Shown here: positions 46,723-55,102 of the stretch, piece after piece
Numbering within the stretch: the stretch's first letter is position 1
Layout: every line of letters begins with the position of its first letter
Assembly (NCBI GenBank): GCA_963798795.1
Contig: CAWCUZ010000006.1
Location: forward strand, 434,001 to 498,000
Reading direction: 5' to 3'
DNA from: CAWCUZ01 sp963798795
GTDB taxonomy: Bacteria > Acidobacteriota > Vicinamibacteria > Vicinamibacterales > SCN-69-37
Length of the DNA stretch: 64,000 bases
The notes under the pieces: generated by a model
What the model was told of the DNA's origin: nothing
The model's database searches: none
Seen by the model: only the letters and a program-made list of their open reading frames with translations
Translations under genes and position numbers: made by a program

Positions 46723-49473
46723 TTGACGTGCTCGATTCGACGATTCTGTTCCGGGAGATTTTCGCGGCTCCGCGGCCTCCTCCCTCTCGCGTTGGCCAGC
46801 GCCATGCTCGCCGGCCTGGCGTCGACGGCATCCGCCCAGACATTCGCCTACGTGCTGGGGCAGCGCGACGACCCGGCGCCGGGCAACAGCGGCATCCAGC
46901 TCGTGAACGTCATCGACACGAGCACGAACACGATCGTCGCGAGCATTCCGATCGGGCTCGGCTGCCTGTGCATCGATCCGGACGCTATCGCGGTGTCGCC
47001 CGACGGTACGCGCGTGTACGCGACCAACGAACTCGACGACACGTTGTCGGTCATCGACACGGCCACGAACACGGTGGTGGACACCATTTCCGTCGGACCG
47101 GCGCCGGTCGCCGTCGCGGTGTCGCCGGACGGGAGCCGGATCTACGTGCTGAACGGGAGCGGCTTTACCCCCTCCGTGGCCGTCATCAGCGCGGCGACGC
47201 ACATGATCACGAACACGATCCACATCGGCGTCGCCCAGGCCAGAGGGATGGGGATCTGTCCTGACGGATCGTGTCTCTACGTGTCGACCTACGGCTCGAA
47301 CAGCGTGAAGGTCATCGACACGGCGACCGAAACCGTCGTGACCACGGTGCCGGTGGGCAGCCTGCCGGTCGGCGTCGACGTGCGGCCGGACGGCGCGGCG
47401 GTGTACGTGGCGAACTACATCTCTGGCACGGTGTCCGTCATTTCCACGGCAACGAATACGGTGTCCACGACGATCACCGTTGGCGGCGGGGCGACCAGCG
47501 CCCGGTTCTCGCCGGGCGGCGCTACCGCCTACAGTGCCAACCAGACGGGCAACAGCCTCTCCGTCGTCGACACCGCCACGAACACCGTCACCGGAAGTCC
47601 CATTCCCGTGACGTACAACCCGAGAACGCTCGAGTTCCTGCCGGACGGGAGCCGCGCGTATGTGGCGAACGACCTGACGGTGCAGGTCGTGAACACGACC
47701 ACGAAGACCGTGGTCGGCACCATCAATCTCGTCGAGAACACTCACGGGCACGCGGCAGCTATCGCCATCGGCACTCCTCCCGCGACGACACTGACCGCGT
47801 CGCCGGCCACGCTGTTCTTTGGCGCGACGAAGAACGGGGCTGGCGGCGATCTGCTGCACGTCACGCCGCCGCAGACGGTGACCGTCGGGTTCAGCGGCGA
47901 CGTTCCCGATTGGACGGCGACGCCGAACGACGCGTGGATCGAGGTCGACGCCGCCGCAGGGCTGGTTGGCGGCACCGGAACAGGGCGGTTCGTCGTGTCG
48001 ATCGTCAATCCCGGGAACGTGATTGGCGGTGCGACCAGTCTTTCTGGTTCGGTCACCGTTTCCGCGCCGGGCGCGGCGCCGGCCGTGCTGCCGGTGCAGT
48101 TGACCGTCAATCAGACGCCGGCCACGAGCGCGAATCCCTTCGGCCGCGTAGACACACCGGCGCAGAACGCCACGGGACTGCAGGGGGCGATTGGACTCAC
48201 AGGCTGGGCGCTCGACGACGTGGGCGTGAACAGCATCAAGGTCTACCGCACCTGCTTCCCGTTCGACAATCCGGCGAGCTGCCAGGTGGTGCTTGGCAAC
48301 AACGTCGTGCTCGTGGGGCCGGCTGGGTTCGTGCCGGGGGCGCGGTCCGATGTGGAAATGGCCTTTCCAGGCTACCCGCAAGCGTATCGGGCCGGCTGGG
48401 GCCTCCAGATCCTGTCGAACCAGTTGCCGCACGTGCCGAACATGACGACGAAGGGCGGCGAAGGCACGATGGCGCTCTATGCCGTCGCGACGGATGAAGA
48501 AGGCAAGCAGACGCTGCTCGGGCGCAGCTCGCCAGATCACACACCCACGACGATCACGCTCGACAATGACACGATTGCCAAGCCGTTCGGCACGCTCGAC
48601 ACGCCGGGGCAGGGGGCGACCGTCAGCGGGAACCTGGCCAACTTCGGCTGGGCGCTCACGCCGGATCTGAACGCGACCGCCGACGGGACCGACATCCTGA
48701 TTCCGCTCAATGGATCGACCATCGTCGTGTTCGTCGACGGCGTGTCGAAGGGCACCGTGACTTTCAATCAGTGCCGCGGCAACGTGGGCAACCCGGTGCC
48801 GCCGGGCGTCTTCTGCAACGACGATGTCTCGAACATCTTCGGGAACGCCACGCCGCAGGCGCCGCTGACGCCACGGTCGATGAACCCGACGAAGTTCCGG
48901 AATCTGGACGCCGCTCGCGGAGCGATTGGCTCCTTCAACATCGATACGACCACGCTGGCCGACGGGCTCCACACGATTGCATGGAGCGTGACAGACAGCG
49001 CCGCGCGGGCCGACGGCATCGGCAGCCGGTTCTTCACGGTCTTCAATAGCGGCGCGCTGAGTGGTCCGGCGCGCGCGCGTGCGCTTGCGGACCTGGAGCG
49101 CGCTCCGGCGATGAGCCGCGGGAGTGTGTCGTCGCTCGCCAGTCTGGCGGCGGCGGCGGGCGAGGTCGTGATGCGCACGGGCTTCGATTTGAAGGCGCCG
49201 TACGCGCCGGTCGCGAGCGACAAGGTGGGCGTGTACCCGATCTCCCTCGAAGAGATGGGACGGCTCGAGGCGCTGGTCGGGCCGGTGGAGACCGGCTACC
49301 TCGTGGTCGGCACCCAATTGCGCGACCTGCCGATCGGATTGCACCTCGACCTCGGCACGGGCACGTTCACCTGGAATCCCCCCGTCGGGTATTTCGGGAC
49401 CTACCGGCTCGTGTTCGTTGGAGGCGACCGGAAGCTGGTCGTCGACGTGACGGTGGGTCGATCGAAGCGTTGA
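46723..49473 (+). CDS. Secreted YVTN beta-propeller protein with BACON-like domain and shared C-terminal module
   Basis: A TTG start is preferred over an ATG 108 bases upstream. The sequence AAGGAGG stands ten bases before the TTG, and the product then begins with a normal signal peptide (LRGLLPLALASAMLAGLAST-ASAQ). Seven YVTN-type blades follow (SVIDTATNTVVDTISVGPAP, VAVAVSPDGSRIYVLNGSG, SVKVIDTATETVVTTVPVGS). A BACON-like domain comes next (about 365-465). Two repeats begin near 471 and 620 (NPFGRVDTPAQNATG and KPFGTLDTPGQGATV). The last domain is Ig/He_PIG-like (IGLHLDLGTGTFTWNPPVGY). Paired Cys in CFPFDNPASC and CRGNVGNPVPPGVFC probably make disulfides. It is likely a surface adhesin or scaffold. 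Its last 540 residues match the beta-helix protein near 14-15.7 kb. Confidence 0.82.
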   Translation: MTCSIRRFCSGRFSRLRGLLPLALASAMLAGLASTASAQTFAYVLGQRDDPAPGNSGIQLVNVIDTSTNTIVASIPIGLGCLCIDPDAIAVSPDGTRVYATNELDDTLSVIDTATNTVVDTISVGPAPVAVAVSPDGSRIYVLNGSGFTPSVAVISAATHMITNTIHIGVAQARGMGICPDGSCLYVSTYGSNSVKVIDTATETVVTTVPVGSLPVGVDVRPDGAAVYVANYISGTVSVISTATNTVSTTITVGGGATSARFSPGGATAYSANQTGNSLSVVDTATNTVTGSPIPVTYNPRTLEFLPDGSRAYVANDLTVQVVNTTTKTVVGTINLVENTHGHAAAIAIGTPPATTLTASPATLFFGATKNGAGGDLLHVTPPQTVTVGFSGDVPDWTATPNDAWIEVDAAAGLVGGTGTGRFVVSIVNPGNVIGGATSLSGSVTVSAPGAAPAVLPVQLTVNQTPATSANPFGRVDTPAQNATGLQGAIGLTGWALDDVGVNSIKVYRTCFPFDNPASCQVVLGNNVVLVGPAGFVPGARSDVEMAFPGYPQAYRAGWGLQILSNQLPHVPNMTTKGGEGTMALYAVATDEEGKQTLLGRSSPDHTPTTITLDNDTIAKPFGTLDTPGQGATVSGNLANFGWALTPDLNATADGTDILIPLNGSTIVVFVDGVSKGTVTFNQCRGNVGNPVPPGVFCNDDVSNIFGNATPQAPLTPRSMNPTKFRNLDAARGAIGSFNIDTTTLADGLHTIAWSVTDSAARADGIGSRFFTVFNSGALSGPARARALADLERAPAMSRGSVSSLASLAAAAGEVVMRTGFDLKAPYAPVASDKVGVYPISLEEMGRLEALVGPVETGYLVVGTQLRDLPIGLHLDLGTGTFTWNPPVGYFGTYRLVFVGGDRKLVVDVTVGRSKR

Positions 49474-50129
49474 GGGCGGTACCGGCGACGGCAGCGCCGA
49501 TCTCGGACGTCAGCGACGTGGACTTCACGATCACGCCGAGTATCACGGTGACGTCGCCGAACTCGGCCGTGACGTGGGCCGCCGGATCGACGCGGACGAT
49601 GACCTGGAAGCACAATCTGCCGGCGGGTGAAACGGTGGACATCACGTTCAGCGCTGACGGGGGCGTGACGTGGCTGGTGGTGGCAACGGCGGTCGGCAAC
49701 GACACACCGACCGCCGGGTCGTACACGGGGCCGATGCCCGACGTCATCACGTCCAACGGCGTCATTCGCGTCAGCCCGACCTTGCATCCGGCGGACGGTG
49801 ACGACGCGAAGAACCCGATCACGCTCGAGGTCCCGGACGTCCGGGTGACGGCGCCGAACACCAACGTCAAGTGGACCGTCGGGGAGACGAAGACGATCAG
49901 TTGGCACCAGAACCTCGGAGACCTCGAGTCGGTTCGCATCGAGCTGAGCCGGGACGGCGGACTGACCTGGGAGGACGTGGCCGCCAGCGTGACGAACACC
50001 GGAACCGCGGCGGGCCACTTCGACTGGGTGGTCAGCGGACCCGCAACGGCCGCGGCGCGGATTCGCGTGACGTGGCTTGGCCACGCGACCGTTGTCGACG
50101 TGAGCGATCGGGATTTTCGGATCGAGTGA
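49470..50129 (+). pseudogene. Headless Ig-like repeat protein fragment
   Basis: The fragment begins with the tail of one repeat (PISDVSDVDFTI) and then has two full repeats. Each starts with NSAVTWAAGSTRTMTWKHNL or NTNVKWTVGETKTISWHQNL, goes on with a VxIxxSxDGGxTW strand and ends in WLGHATVVDVSDRDFRI. No signal peptide, anchor or upstream domain is present. The only start (TTG) overlaps the TGA of the beta-propeller gene. Such repeats normally sit at the end of large secreted proteins, so this looks like a 3' remnant joined to the neighbour by a deletion. Coupled translation as a small protein cannot be excluded. Confidence 0.6.
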
Positions 50130-50139
50130 GTCCACAGGG

Positions 50140-50169
50140 CCCGCTGGTTCCGCTCCCCGAACCAGCGGG
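50140..50169 (+). terminator. Strong hairpin terminator-like structure
   Basis: CCCGCTGGTTC-CGCTCCCC-GAACCAGCGGG forms a perfect 11-base-pair stem 11 bases after the Ig-repeat stop and is followed by a T/C-rich tail. It separates this unit from the PadR gene. Confidence 0.7.
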
Positions 50170-50207
50170 TTCGTTCCTCAGTGGCTGCTGCGGCAACGTC
50201 GACTGTA

Positions 50208-50218
50208 GACAAAGTGTC
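50208..50218. promoter_or_regulatory. Possible PadR operator half-palindrome
   Basis: GACA-AAG-TGTC lies 22 bases before the PadR ATG in an AT-richer promoter-like stretch. It is short and supported only by position. Confidence 0.3.
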
Positions 50219-50240
50219 CTGAGTACGGTAGCGTGCGGCG

Positions 50241-50606
50241 ATGCGTGCCGCCCGCGACCCCGCCGATTTCCTCCCGCTCAAGACCGACGTCCTCCTGATC
50301 CTGCTCGCGCTGGCCGCACGGCCGCTGCACGGCTACGGCATCATCCGCGACGTGGAGGCCCGCTCGGAGGGCCAGGTCATCCTCCAGACCGGTGCGCTCT
50401 ATCGCACACTGCGCCGGCTGCTGCGCGACCGGCTGATCGAAGAACGCCCGAGGCCCGCCGACGAGACGAGCGGCGACGGCCGGCGACGGTACTACCAGCC
50501 GACACCGCTCGGCCGGGCGGTGCTCGAGGCCGAGACCATGCGGATGGCGCGGCTCGTCAAAGCGGCGCGACTGACCGCTGACGGCAAGCTCCCGCGCCTG
50601 GTCTGA
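50241..50606 (+). CDS. PadR-family transcriptional regulator (ADOP-associated)
   Basis: This 121-residue protein has LKTDVLLILLALAARPLHGY, GIIRDVEARSEGQVILQTGA, LYRTLRRLLRDRLIEERPRP and RRRYYQPTPLGRAVLEAETM. These blocks cover the PadR helix-turn-helix, the wing and the short dimerisation helix. The ATG at the start is the first in frame and leaves eight residues before the conserved domain. Its stop lies only three bases from the next ADOP start, so the pair is one transcription unit. Ligand unknown. Confidence 0.88.
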   Translation: MRAARDPADFLPLKTDVLLILLALAARPLHGYGIIRDVEARSEGQVILQTGALYRTLRRLLRDRLIEERPRPADETSGDGRRRYYQPTPLGRAVLEAETMRMARLVKAARLTADGKLPRLV

Positions 50607-50609
50607 CCG

Positions 50610-53309
50610 ATGGTCGAGCGGCTCTATCGCCTGGTGCTGCGGCTGCTGCCGCGCGAATTCCGGCGGCGGTTCGGCGCCGAGCTGATCGACACGGCTCGCG
50701 CGCTCGATCGCGACGGGTTGTCCTCGTCGCGCCACCGCGTCCGGGCCTTTGCCGACGCCCTCTTCATGCCGCTCCGCCTGCGCGCCGATCTTCGCGACGA
50801 GGCGCGTGGCGCGGCACCCGCCAGGAGGACGCTCATGCCCGCCTTCTTCCGCGACGTCCGGTTCGCCATTCGGAGCCTCCGCCGCGATCCCGCGTTCACG
50901 CTGTTCGTCACCGTGACGCTGGCGCTCGGCATCGGCGCCAATGCCGCGATGTTCGGCATCGCCGATCGGCTGCTCATCAGCGGGCCCGCGTACGTGCGCG
51001 ACGCCCGGCGCGTCGTGCGCGTGTACGCGACGACGCTGCCGCCCGGGATGCGGACGTTCACGACGGACGGCTTCGGCTACGTCACGTACGACGTGCTGCG
51101 GCGCGATTCGCCGGTGTTCGACGGGTTCGCGACGTATGCGATCGGCGACGTCGTCGTCGGCCGCAGTCCGGACAGCGCGCCGGCCCGAGCCGGCTTCGCC
51201 ACGGCCGGCCTGTTTCCGTTGCTCGGCGTGGAACCGGCCGTCGGCCGGTTCTTTACGGAGTCGGAGGACGCCCCCGCCTCGCCTGAACCGGTCGTCGTCC
51301 TGAGCGACTCGACGTGGAACGGATGGTACGGCCGGCGGGCGGATGTCCTCGGCCGGACGGTCGTCGTCAATGACGAGGCGTACACGGTGATTGGCGTGGC
51401 GCCGCCGGGATTCACGGGGCCCCAGCTCGGCCGCGTCGACCTGTGGATGCCCGGGAGCATCCAGGGCCGGCGCATGACCCAGGACTGGACGCGGAGCTGG
51501 AACTCGCAGTGGCTGAAGATCGTCGGGCGGTTGAAACCGGGGATCACGTTCGAGCAGGCGGGGGCCGCGGCCACGACCGTCTGGCGGCGCGGCTACACCG
51601 GCGGCGATCCGACCGATGCGCAGGCCCGGTTCACGGTCGCGTCGCTGTCGGCCGATTCGCGGGGCGCCGAATCGACCGAGTTGCGCGTGCTCCGCTGGCT
51701 GACCGCGGTGGCCGGGCTCGTCCTGCTCATCGCCTGTGCGAACGTCGTCAATCTGCTGCTCGCGCGCGGGGTGAAGCGATCGCGCGAAGTGGCGATCCGG
51801 TCCGCGCTCGGCGCCAGCCGCTTTCGCGTGGTGCGGCTGCTGCTGTTCGAGTCGCTGGTGCTGGCGATCGGCGGCGCCCTGGCGGGCGTTGCCGTCGCGT
51901 ATGGCGTCGGGGGGCTGGCCAGGTCGGCGCTGTTCACGGCCGTCGAATGGCCGAACTCGCCGGTGAACGCCCGCGTGCTGCTGATGTCGGCCGCGCTGGC
52001 GATCGCCACGGGACTGCTGATCGGGGTGCTGCCCGCCATTCGATCCACGCGCGCCGGCGTCGCCGACGCGCTCAAGACCGGCGCGCGCGACGGACGCGGG
52101 CGGCGCTCGCGCCTGCGCGGTGCGCTGACCGTCGTCCAGGCGACCGTGTCGGTGGTGCTGCTCGTGGGCGCAGGCCTGTTCGTCAAGAGCCTGTGGATGG
52201 CGCGGTCGGTGGATCTGGGCATCGACACGCGGGTGATGGTGTTCGATGTGAACCGCCGGAGTCTGGCGGCCTACGCCGAAGGTCCCGCCCGGGAAGCCGA
52301 GCGCCAGCGGCGTCGGACGTTTCTCGGCACGACCGTGGACCAGGTGCTCGCGCTGCCGGGCGTGGAGCGCGCGGCCGTGGCGGTTGGACTGCCGTTCGGC
52401 AACCGGTTCACGATTCAGGTGCGAAGGTCAGGCGGGGAGGCGATGCCGACCCTTTCGACCGGCGGACCGGGCATCAGTGCGGTCGGTCCGGCCTATTTCG
52501 ACACCGTGGGGACGCGGATCGTCCGAGGACGGGCGTTCGGGCCCGGGGACCACGCCGGCACGGAGCCGGTGGCCATCGTCAGCGACTTCATGGCGCGCAC
52601 GGTGTGGCCGGATCGGGATCCGCTCGGGCAATGCCTGCTCGTCGGCCCGGATGCGGCCGCGTGCACGCGCGTGATCGGTGTGGCCGGGGATACGCATCGC
52701 GGCCGGCTCCGTGAGGATCCGTCGATGCACTACTACATTCCACTCGGACAGGAGCTGACGCTGGGCTTTGGCGGCGCGGTGCTGGTCGTGCGGGCGGCGG
52801 ATGGCGACGCGCCTCCGGTGGATGCGGTCCGGCGCCTCGTCCGCGACATGGATGGGTCGATCACGTACGTCACGGCGGAGACCGTTCAGGATCGGATCGA
52901 TCCGCAGCTCCGACCCTGGAGGCTTGGCGCGACGGTGTTCCTGCTGTCCGGCCTGCTGGCGCTCGTCGTGGCTGCGGTGGGTATCTACAGCGTGATGTCG
53001 TATCTCATCGCCGATCGGCGGCAGGAGATCGGCGTGCGGCTGGCGCTTGGCGCCACGGCGGGCCAGATCGTGGCGCTCGTGCTGCGCGGGAGCCTGGTGC
53101 TGGCGGCGGTCGGGATTGCCACCGGCGAGGGCATCGCGCTGCTCCTCGGCCGGTTCGCCGACCCGCTGCTCTTCGACACCTCGAGCCACGATCCGATCGT
53201 GTTCGGCGGCGTCGCCGGCGTGCTGATCGCCGTCGCGACGGCGGCCACGCTCGCACCCGCGCGCCGGGCGCGCGGGATCGATCCGGTCGAAGCGCTGCGG
53301 GTTGAATAG
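50610..53309 (+). CDS. ADOP-type ABC permease (899 residues, with prefix domain)
   Basis: The prefix domain (about 1-75, RLYRLVLRLLPREFRRRFGA) precedes the first span (RRDPAFTLFVTVTLALGIGA). MacB_PCD follows (FATAGLFPLLGVEPAVGRFF, YTVIGVAPPGFTGPQLGRVD). Next are an FtsX unit (LLIACANVVNLLLARGVKRS, REVAIRSALGASRFRVVRLL), a second periplasmic domain and a terminal FtsX unit (AAVGIYSVMSYLIADRRQEI) ending PARRARGIDPVEALRVE. It is complete. An internal start (LMPAFFRDVRFAIRSLRRDP) would give a form without the prefix domain. Confidence 0.92.
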   Translation: MVERLYRLVLRLLPREFRRRFGAELIDTARALDRDGLSSSRHRVRAFADALFMPLRLRADLRDEARGAAPARRTLMPAFFRDVRFAIRSLRRDPAFTLFVTVTLALGIGANAAMFGIADRLLISGPAYVRDARRVVRVYATTLPPGMRTFTTDGFGYVTYDVLRRDSPVFDGFATYAIGDVVVGRSPDSAPARAGFATAGLFPLLGVEPAVGRFFTESEDAPASPEPVVVLSDSTWNGWYGRRADVLGRTVVVNDEAYTVIGVAPPGFTGPQLGRVDLWMPGSIQGRRMTQDWTRSWNSQWLKIVGRLKPGITFEQAGAAATTVWRRGYTGGDPTDAQARFTVASLSADSRGAESTELRVLRWLTAVAGLVLLIACANVVNLLLARGVKRSREVAIRSALGASRFRVVRLLLFESLVLAIGGALAGVAVAYGVGGLARSALFTAVEWPNSPVNARVLLMSAALAIATGLLIGVLPAIRSTRAGVADALKTGARDGRGRRSRLRGALTVVQATVSVVLLVGAGLFVKSLWMARSVDLGIDTRVMVFDVNRRSLAAYAEGPAREAERQRRRTFLGTTVDQVLALPGVERAAVAVGLPFGNRFTIQVRRSGGEAMPTLSTGGPGISAVGPAYFDTVGTRIVRGRAFGPGDHAGTEPVAIVSDFMARTVWPDRDPLGQCLLVGPDAAACTRVIGVAGDTHRGRLREDPSMHYYIPLGQELTLGFGGAVLVVRAADGDAPPVDAVRRLVRDMDGSITYVTAETVQDRIDPQLRPWRLGATVFLLSGLLALVVAAVGIYSVMSYLIADRRQEIGVRLALGATAGQIVALVLRGSLVLAAVGIATGEGIALLLGRFADPLLFDTSSHDPIVFGGVAGVLIAVATAATLAPARRARGIDPVEALRVE

Positions 53310-53354
53310 AGCCGGCCGTGGGCCCTCGGCCCTCGGCGCCCGATCCCGGGACCC

Positions 53355-53873
53355 TCAGGTCCGAAGGTATTTCTCTTTCAACTGATTGCGGTGGTGGATT
53401 TCGTGGCCCGCCGCGATCCAGATCAGGCTGCGGACGGAGATTGGCTTGCCGCTCGCGATGCCGACCCTCTGTGACTGCGCGTCGTCGAGGCTGTCGAACA
53501 CCGCCAGGTTGCCGTCGCGCACGAGCCGCCACTCGTCGAACAGGCTCTTGATGGATCGGTTGCCGGCTCGCGCGGCTGCGGCGAAGGTGTCCTGGTCCAT
53601 CGAGGGCATTTCGCCCTCGGCGCTGCGTGCGAACCAGAACGCGCGGAAACCGAAGACGCGCTCCGAATCGGTCAGATGGGCGAGGACCTCGCGCACGGTC
53701 CACTTTCCCGGCGCGTAGCGGCGGTCGGCGACGGCTTCGGGGTCCGGGCCAAGCAGTTCGGCGGTCCGGTCGATGCCGCGGCGGAGGATCTGCAGCACGT
53801 CGCCGTCAGGGACGAGGTCGATGTACTTGCCGTAGTACTCGGCGTGTTCGGTTGTGGCGGGTCGATGCAGCAC
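53355..53873 (-). CDS. DinB-family protein (four-helix metal-binding fold)
   Basis: This 172-residue protein has helices with the family's metal ligands: KWTVREVLAHLTDSERVFGF (first His) and the C-terminal WIAAGHEIHHRNQLKEKYL (His pair in HEIHH). The length is typical. DinB/YfiT relatives are metal-dependent thiol transferases or hydrolases and are often stress-induced, but this member's substrate is unknown. It is a single gene between a permease and a repeat-rich spacer, convergent with the permease. Confidence 0.85.
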   Translation of the reverse strand: MLHRPATTEHAEYYGKYIDLVPDGDVLQILRRGIDRTAELLGPDPEAVADRRYAPGKWTVREVLAHLTDSERVFGFRAFWFARSAEGEMPSMDQDTFAAAARAGNRSIKSLFDEWRLVRDGNLAVFDSLDDAQSQRVGIASGKPISVRSLIWIAAGHEIHHRNQLKEKYLRT

Positions 53874-53965
53874 GTCTGGCCTCCTGGGTTCAGGAGCTTA
53901 CCGCAGCAGGCGGCCGGTCGCCTCGGACCTCGCCTCGCGGCCGCGGTGGGTCAGCGGACCTGGGG

Positions 53966-54070
53966 GTGGGCCGCTGGCCCACGAGGTCCTGGGGCAGGCG
54001 GGACGATCGGAGTGGGCCGCTGGCCCGAGAGGGGTGGGCCGCCGGCCCAGGGGGTGGGCCGCCGGCCCAC
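53966..54070. repeat. Cluster of GTGGGCC(G/C)-TGGCCCAC palindromes in a gene-free spacer
   Basis: The 350 bases between the DinB gene and the response regulator hold no gene. They contain four closely spaced palindromes: GTGGGCCGCTGGCCCAC at 53966, GTGGGCCGCTGGCCCGA at 54012, GTGGGCCGCCGGCCCAG at 54034 and GTGGGCCGCCGGCCCAC at 54054. Degenerate copies follow near 54101 and 54119. Each can form a stable hairpin. The same unit occurs singly at 24764, and a relative lies at 57858. Confidence 0.9.
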
Positions 54071-54224
54071 CGCGTGCGAACCGGTCGGGTGAGACGTGGC
54101 TGGTTCGCTGGCCCACGCTGTGGTCCAGCGGCCCGCCGGCTCGCGCGAGCGACAGGCCGCGCCGAAGCAGCCTTGATCCATTCCCCTGCCGATCCGTCAT
54201 CGGCCGGCCGATAGTCGGGCCGGC

Positions 54225-54593
54225 ATGCCGCGCCTGCGAATCCTCCACGTGGAAGACGACGCGATCGATGCGCTCTTGTTTCAGGACCAGTTGCAACGCG
54301 CCGGGTTGTCCGTCGAGATCACCCGCGCCGTGTCGGCCGCCGAGGCGGAGTCGGCGCTCGGGCGCGACGCCGTCGACCTGGTGATCACCGACAATCGTCT
54401 GCCGGGCTGGTCTGCCCGCGGCGTGCTCGACCTGGTTGCGCGTCTTCGCCCGGGCACGCCCGTGATTGTGCTGACGGGCGGCATGGACGAAGCGGACGTG
54501 ACGACGGTGCTGGCATCCGGCGCCGCGGCGTGTCTCGAGAAGCACGACGTGAACGCATGGCTGTCGGCCATCGTGGCCGAGCTGCGATCGTGA
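54225..54593 (+). CDS. Single-domain response regulator (receiver only)
   Basis: This 122-residue receiver domain has the acidic pair after ILHVEDD (D11, D12), the phospho-acceptor D56 in VITDNRLPG, T84 in VIVLTGG and the conserved lysine K106 in LEKHDV. All five positions fit CheY-like proteins. There is no output domain, so it would act through protein contacts or in a phosphorelay. No histidine kinase is next to it. The ATG lies in a GGCCGGC-rich stretch with no obvious ribosome site. Confidence 0.9.
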   Translation: MPRLRILHVEDDAIDALLFQDQLQRAGLSVEITRAVSAAEAESALGRDAVDLVITDNRLPGWSARGVLDLVARLRPGTPVIVLTGGMDEADVTTVLASGAAACLEKHDVNAWLSAIVAELRS

Positions 54594-54608
54594 CAGACCC
54601 CGGCAGCC

Positions 54609-54662
54609 CTATTCCGCCCGCAGCACCGCCACCGGGTCCACGCGGGTCGCGCGCCACGTCGG
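54609..54662 (-). pseudogene. Seventeen-codon C-terminal relic of an ADOP/FtsX permease
   Basis: Read on the minus strand, the codons give PTWRATRVDPVAVLRAE and a TAG stop, with an in-frame TGA directly upstream. Every permease in this window ends with the same pattern, for example PARRATRVPPAVALRTQ and PARRAASVDPMIALRNE. A match of this sort in the right spacing to a stop codon is best explained as the surviving tail of a deleted permease gene. It lies 15 bases after the response regulator stop, in convergent orientation. Confidence 0.6.
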
Positions 54663-54673
54663 TCAGAGTGCGT

Positions 54674-54699
54674 GCCCGGGTCTGAAGACCCGGGCCTCC
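54674..54699. repeat. REP-like palindrome GCCCGGGTCT-GA-AGACCCGGGC
   Basis: Ten-base perfect arms surround a two-base centre, followed by CTCCAT. It is the reverse-complement form of the ATGGAGGCCCGGG family found at 22.3, 27.9 and 57.9 kb. It sits between the permease tail relic and the PadR operator. Confidence 0.8.
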
Positions 54700-54714
54700 A
54701 TCCCTTCGGCGCCG

Positions 54715-54752
54715 CTATACGCCTTGCGCACATATGCGCTCAAGGCGTATAG
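54715..54752. promoter_or_regulatory. Long perfect inverted repeat, probable PadR operator
   Basis: CTATACGCCTTG and CAAGGCGTATAG are perfect 12-base arms around a 14-base centre that itself contains GCGCA-CATA-TGCGC. The repeat ends seven bases before the GTG start of the PadR gene. This position and symmetry fit an autorepressor operator for a dimeric winged-helix protein. Confidence 0.72.
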
Positions 54753-54759
54753 TCGAGGC

Positions 54760-55101
54760 GTGACCCGATCGCCCGACGACGTGCTGCCGCTCTCGTCGGT
54801 GGCGTTCGAGATCCTGCTCACGGTGTCGGACGGCGACTGCCACGGCTACCACGTCATGCAGGAGGTGGAGCGCCGGACCGGCGGGCGCATCATGCTGCAC
54901 CCGGGGACGCTCTACCGCGCGCTCGCCCGCCTGCTCGAGCAGAGCCTCATCGAGGAGCTGGCGTCGCGCAACGACGAGCGCCGGCGGCTCTACCGGCTGA
55001 CGAAGTTCGGCCGCGCCGTGCTGGCGGCCGAGGCGGCGCGGCTCGAGCGCCAGGTGCGCGAAGCGCGCGCGCGTCGCCTGCTCGGCCGGCAGGAACGCTG
55101 A
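54760..55101 (+). CDS. PadR-family transcriptional regulator (ADOP-associated)
   Basis: The 113-residue protein is read from the GTG just after the long palindrome. It shows LSSVAFEILLTVSDGDCHGY, HVMQEVERRTGGRIMLHPGT, LYRALARLLEQSLIEELASR and RRRLYRLTKFGRAVLAAEAA. It is closest in layout to the PadR at 24.9 kb (VIQEVERRTAGGLK, LYTALARLVDLGLI). An earlier start inside the palindrome is possible but would put the operator in the coding region. It is intact although its partner permease is destroyed, so it may now regulate other sites. Confidence 0.85.
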   Translation: MTRSPDDVLPLSSVAFEILLTVSDGDCHGYHVMQEVERRTGGRIMLHPGTLYRALARLLEQSLIEELASRNDERRRLYRLTKFGRAVLAAEAARLERQVREARARRLLGRQER

Positions 55102-55102
55102 C

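Noticed and set aside
46525..49344. Long minus-strand frame of about 940 codons
   Set aside because: It is the shadow of the beta-propeller gene; no domain, no start context, and extreme Arg/His content.
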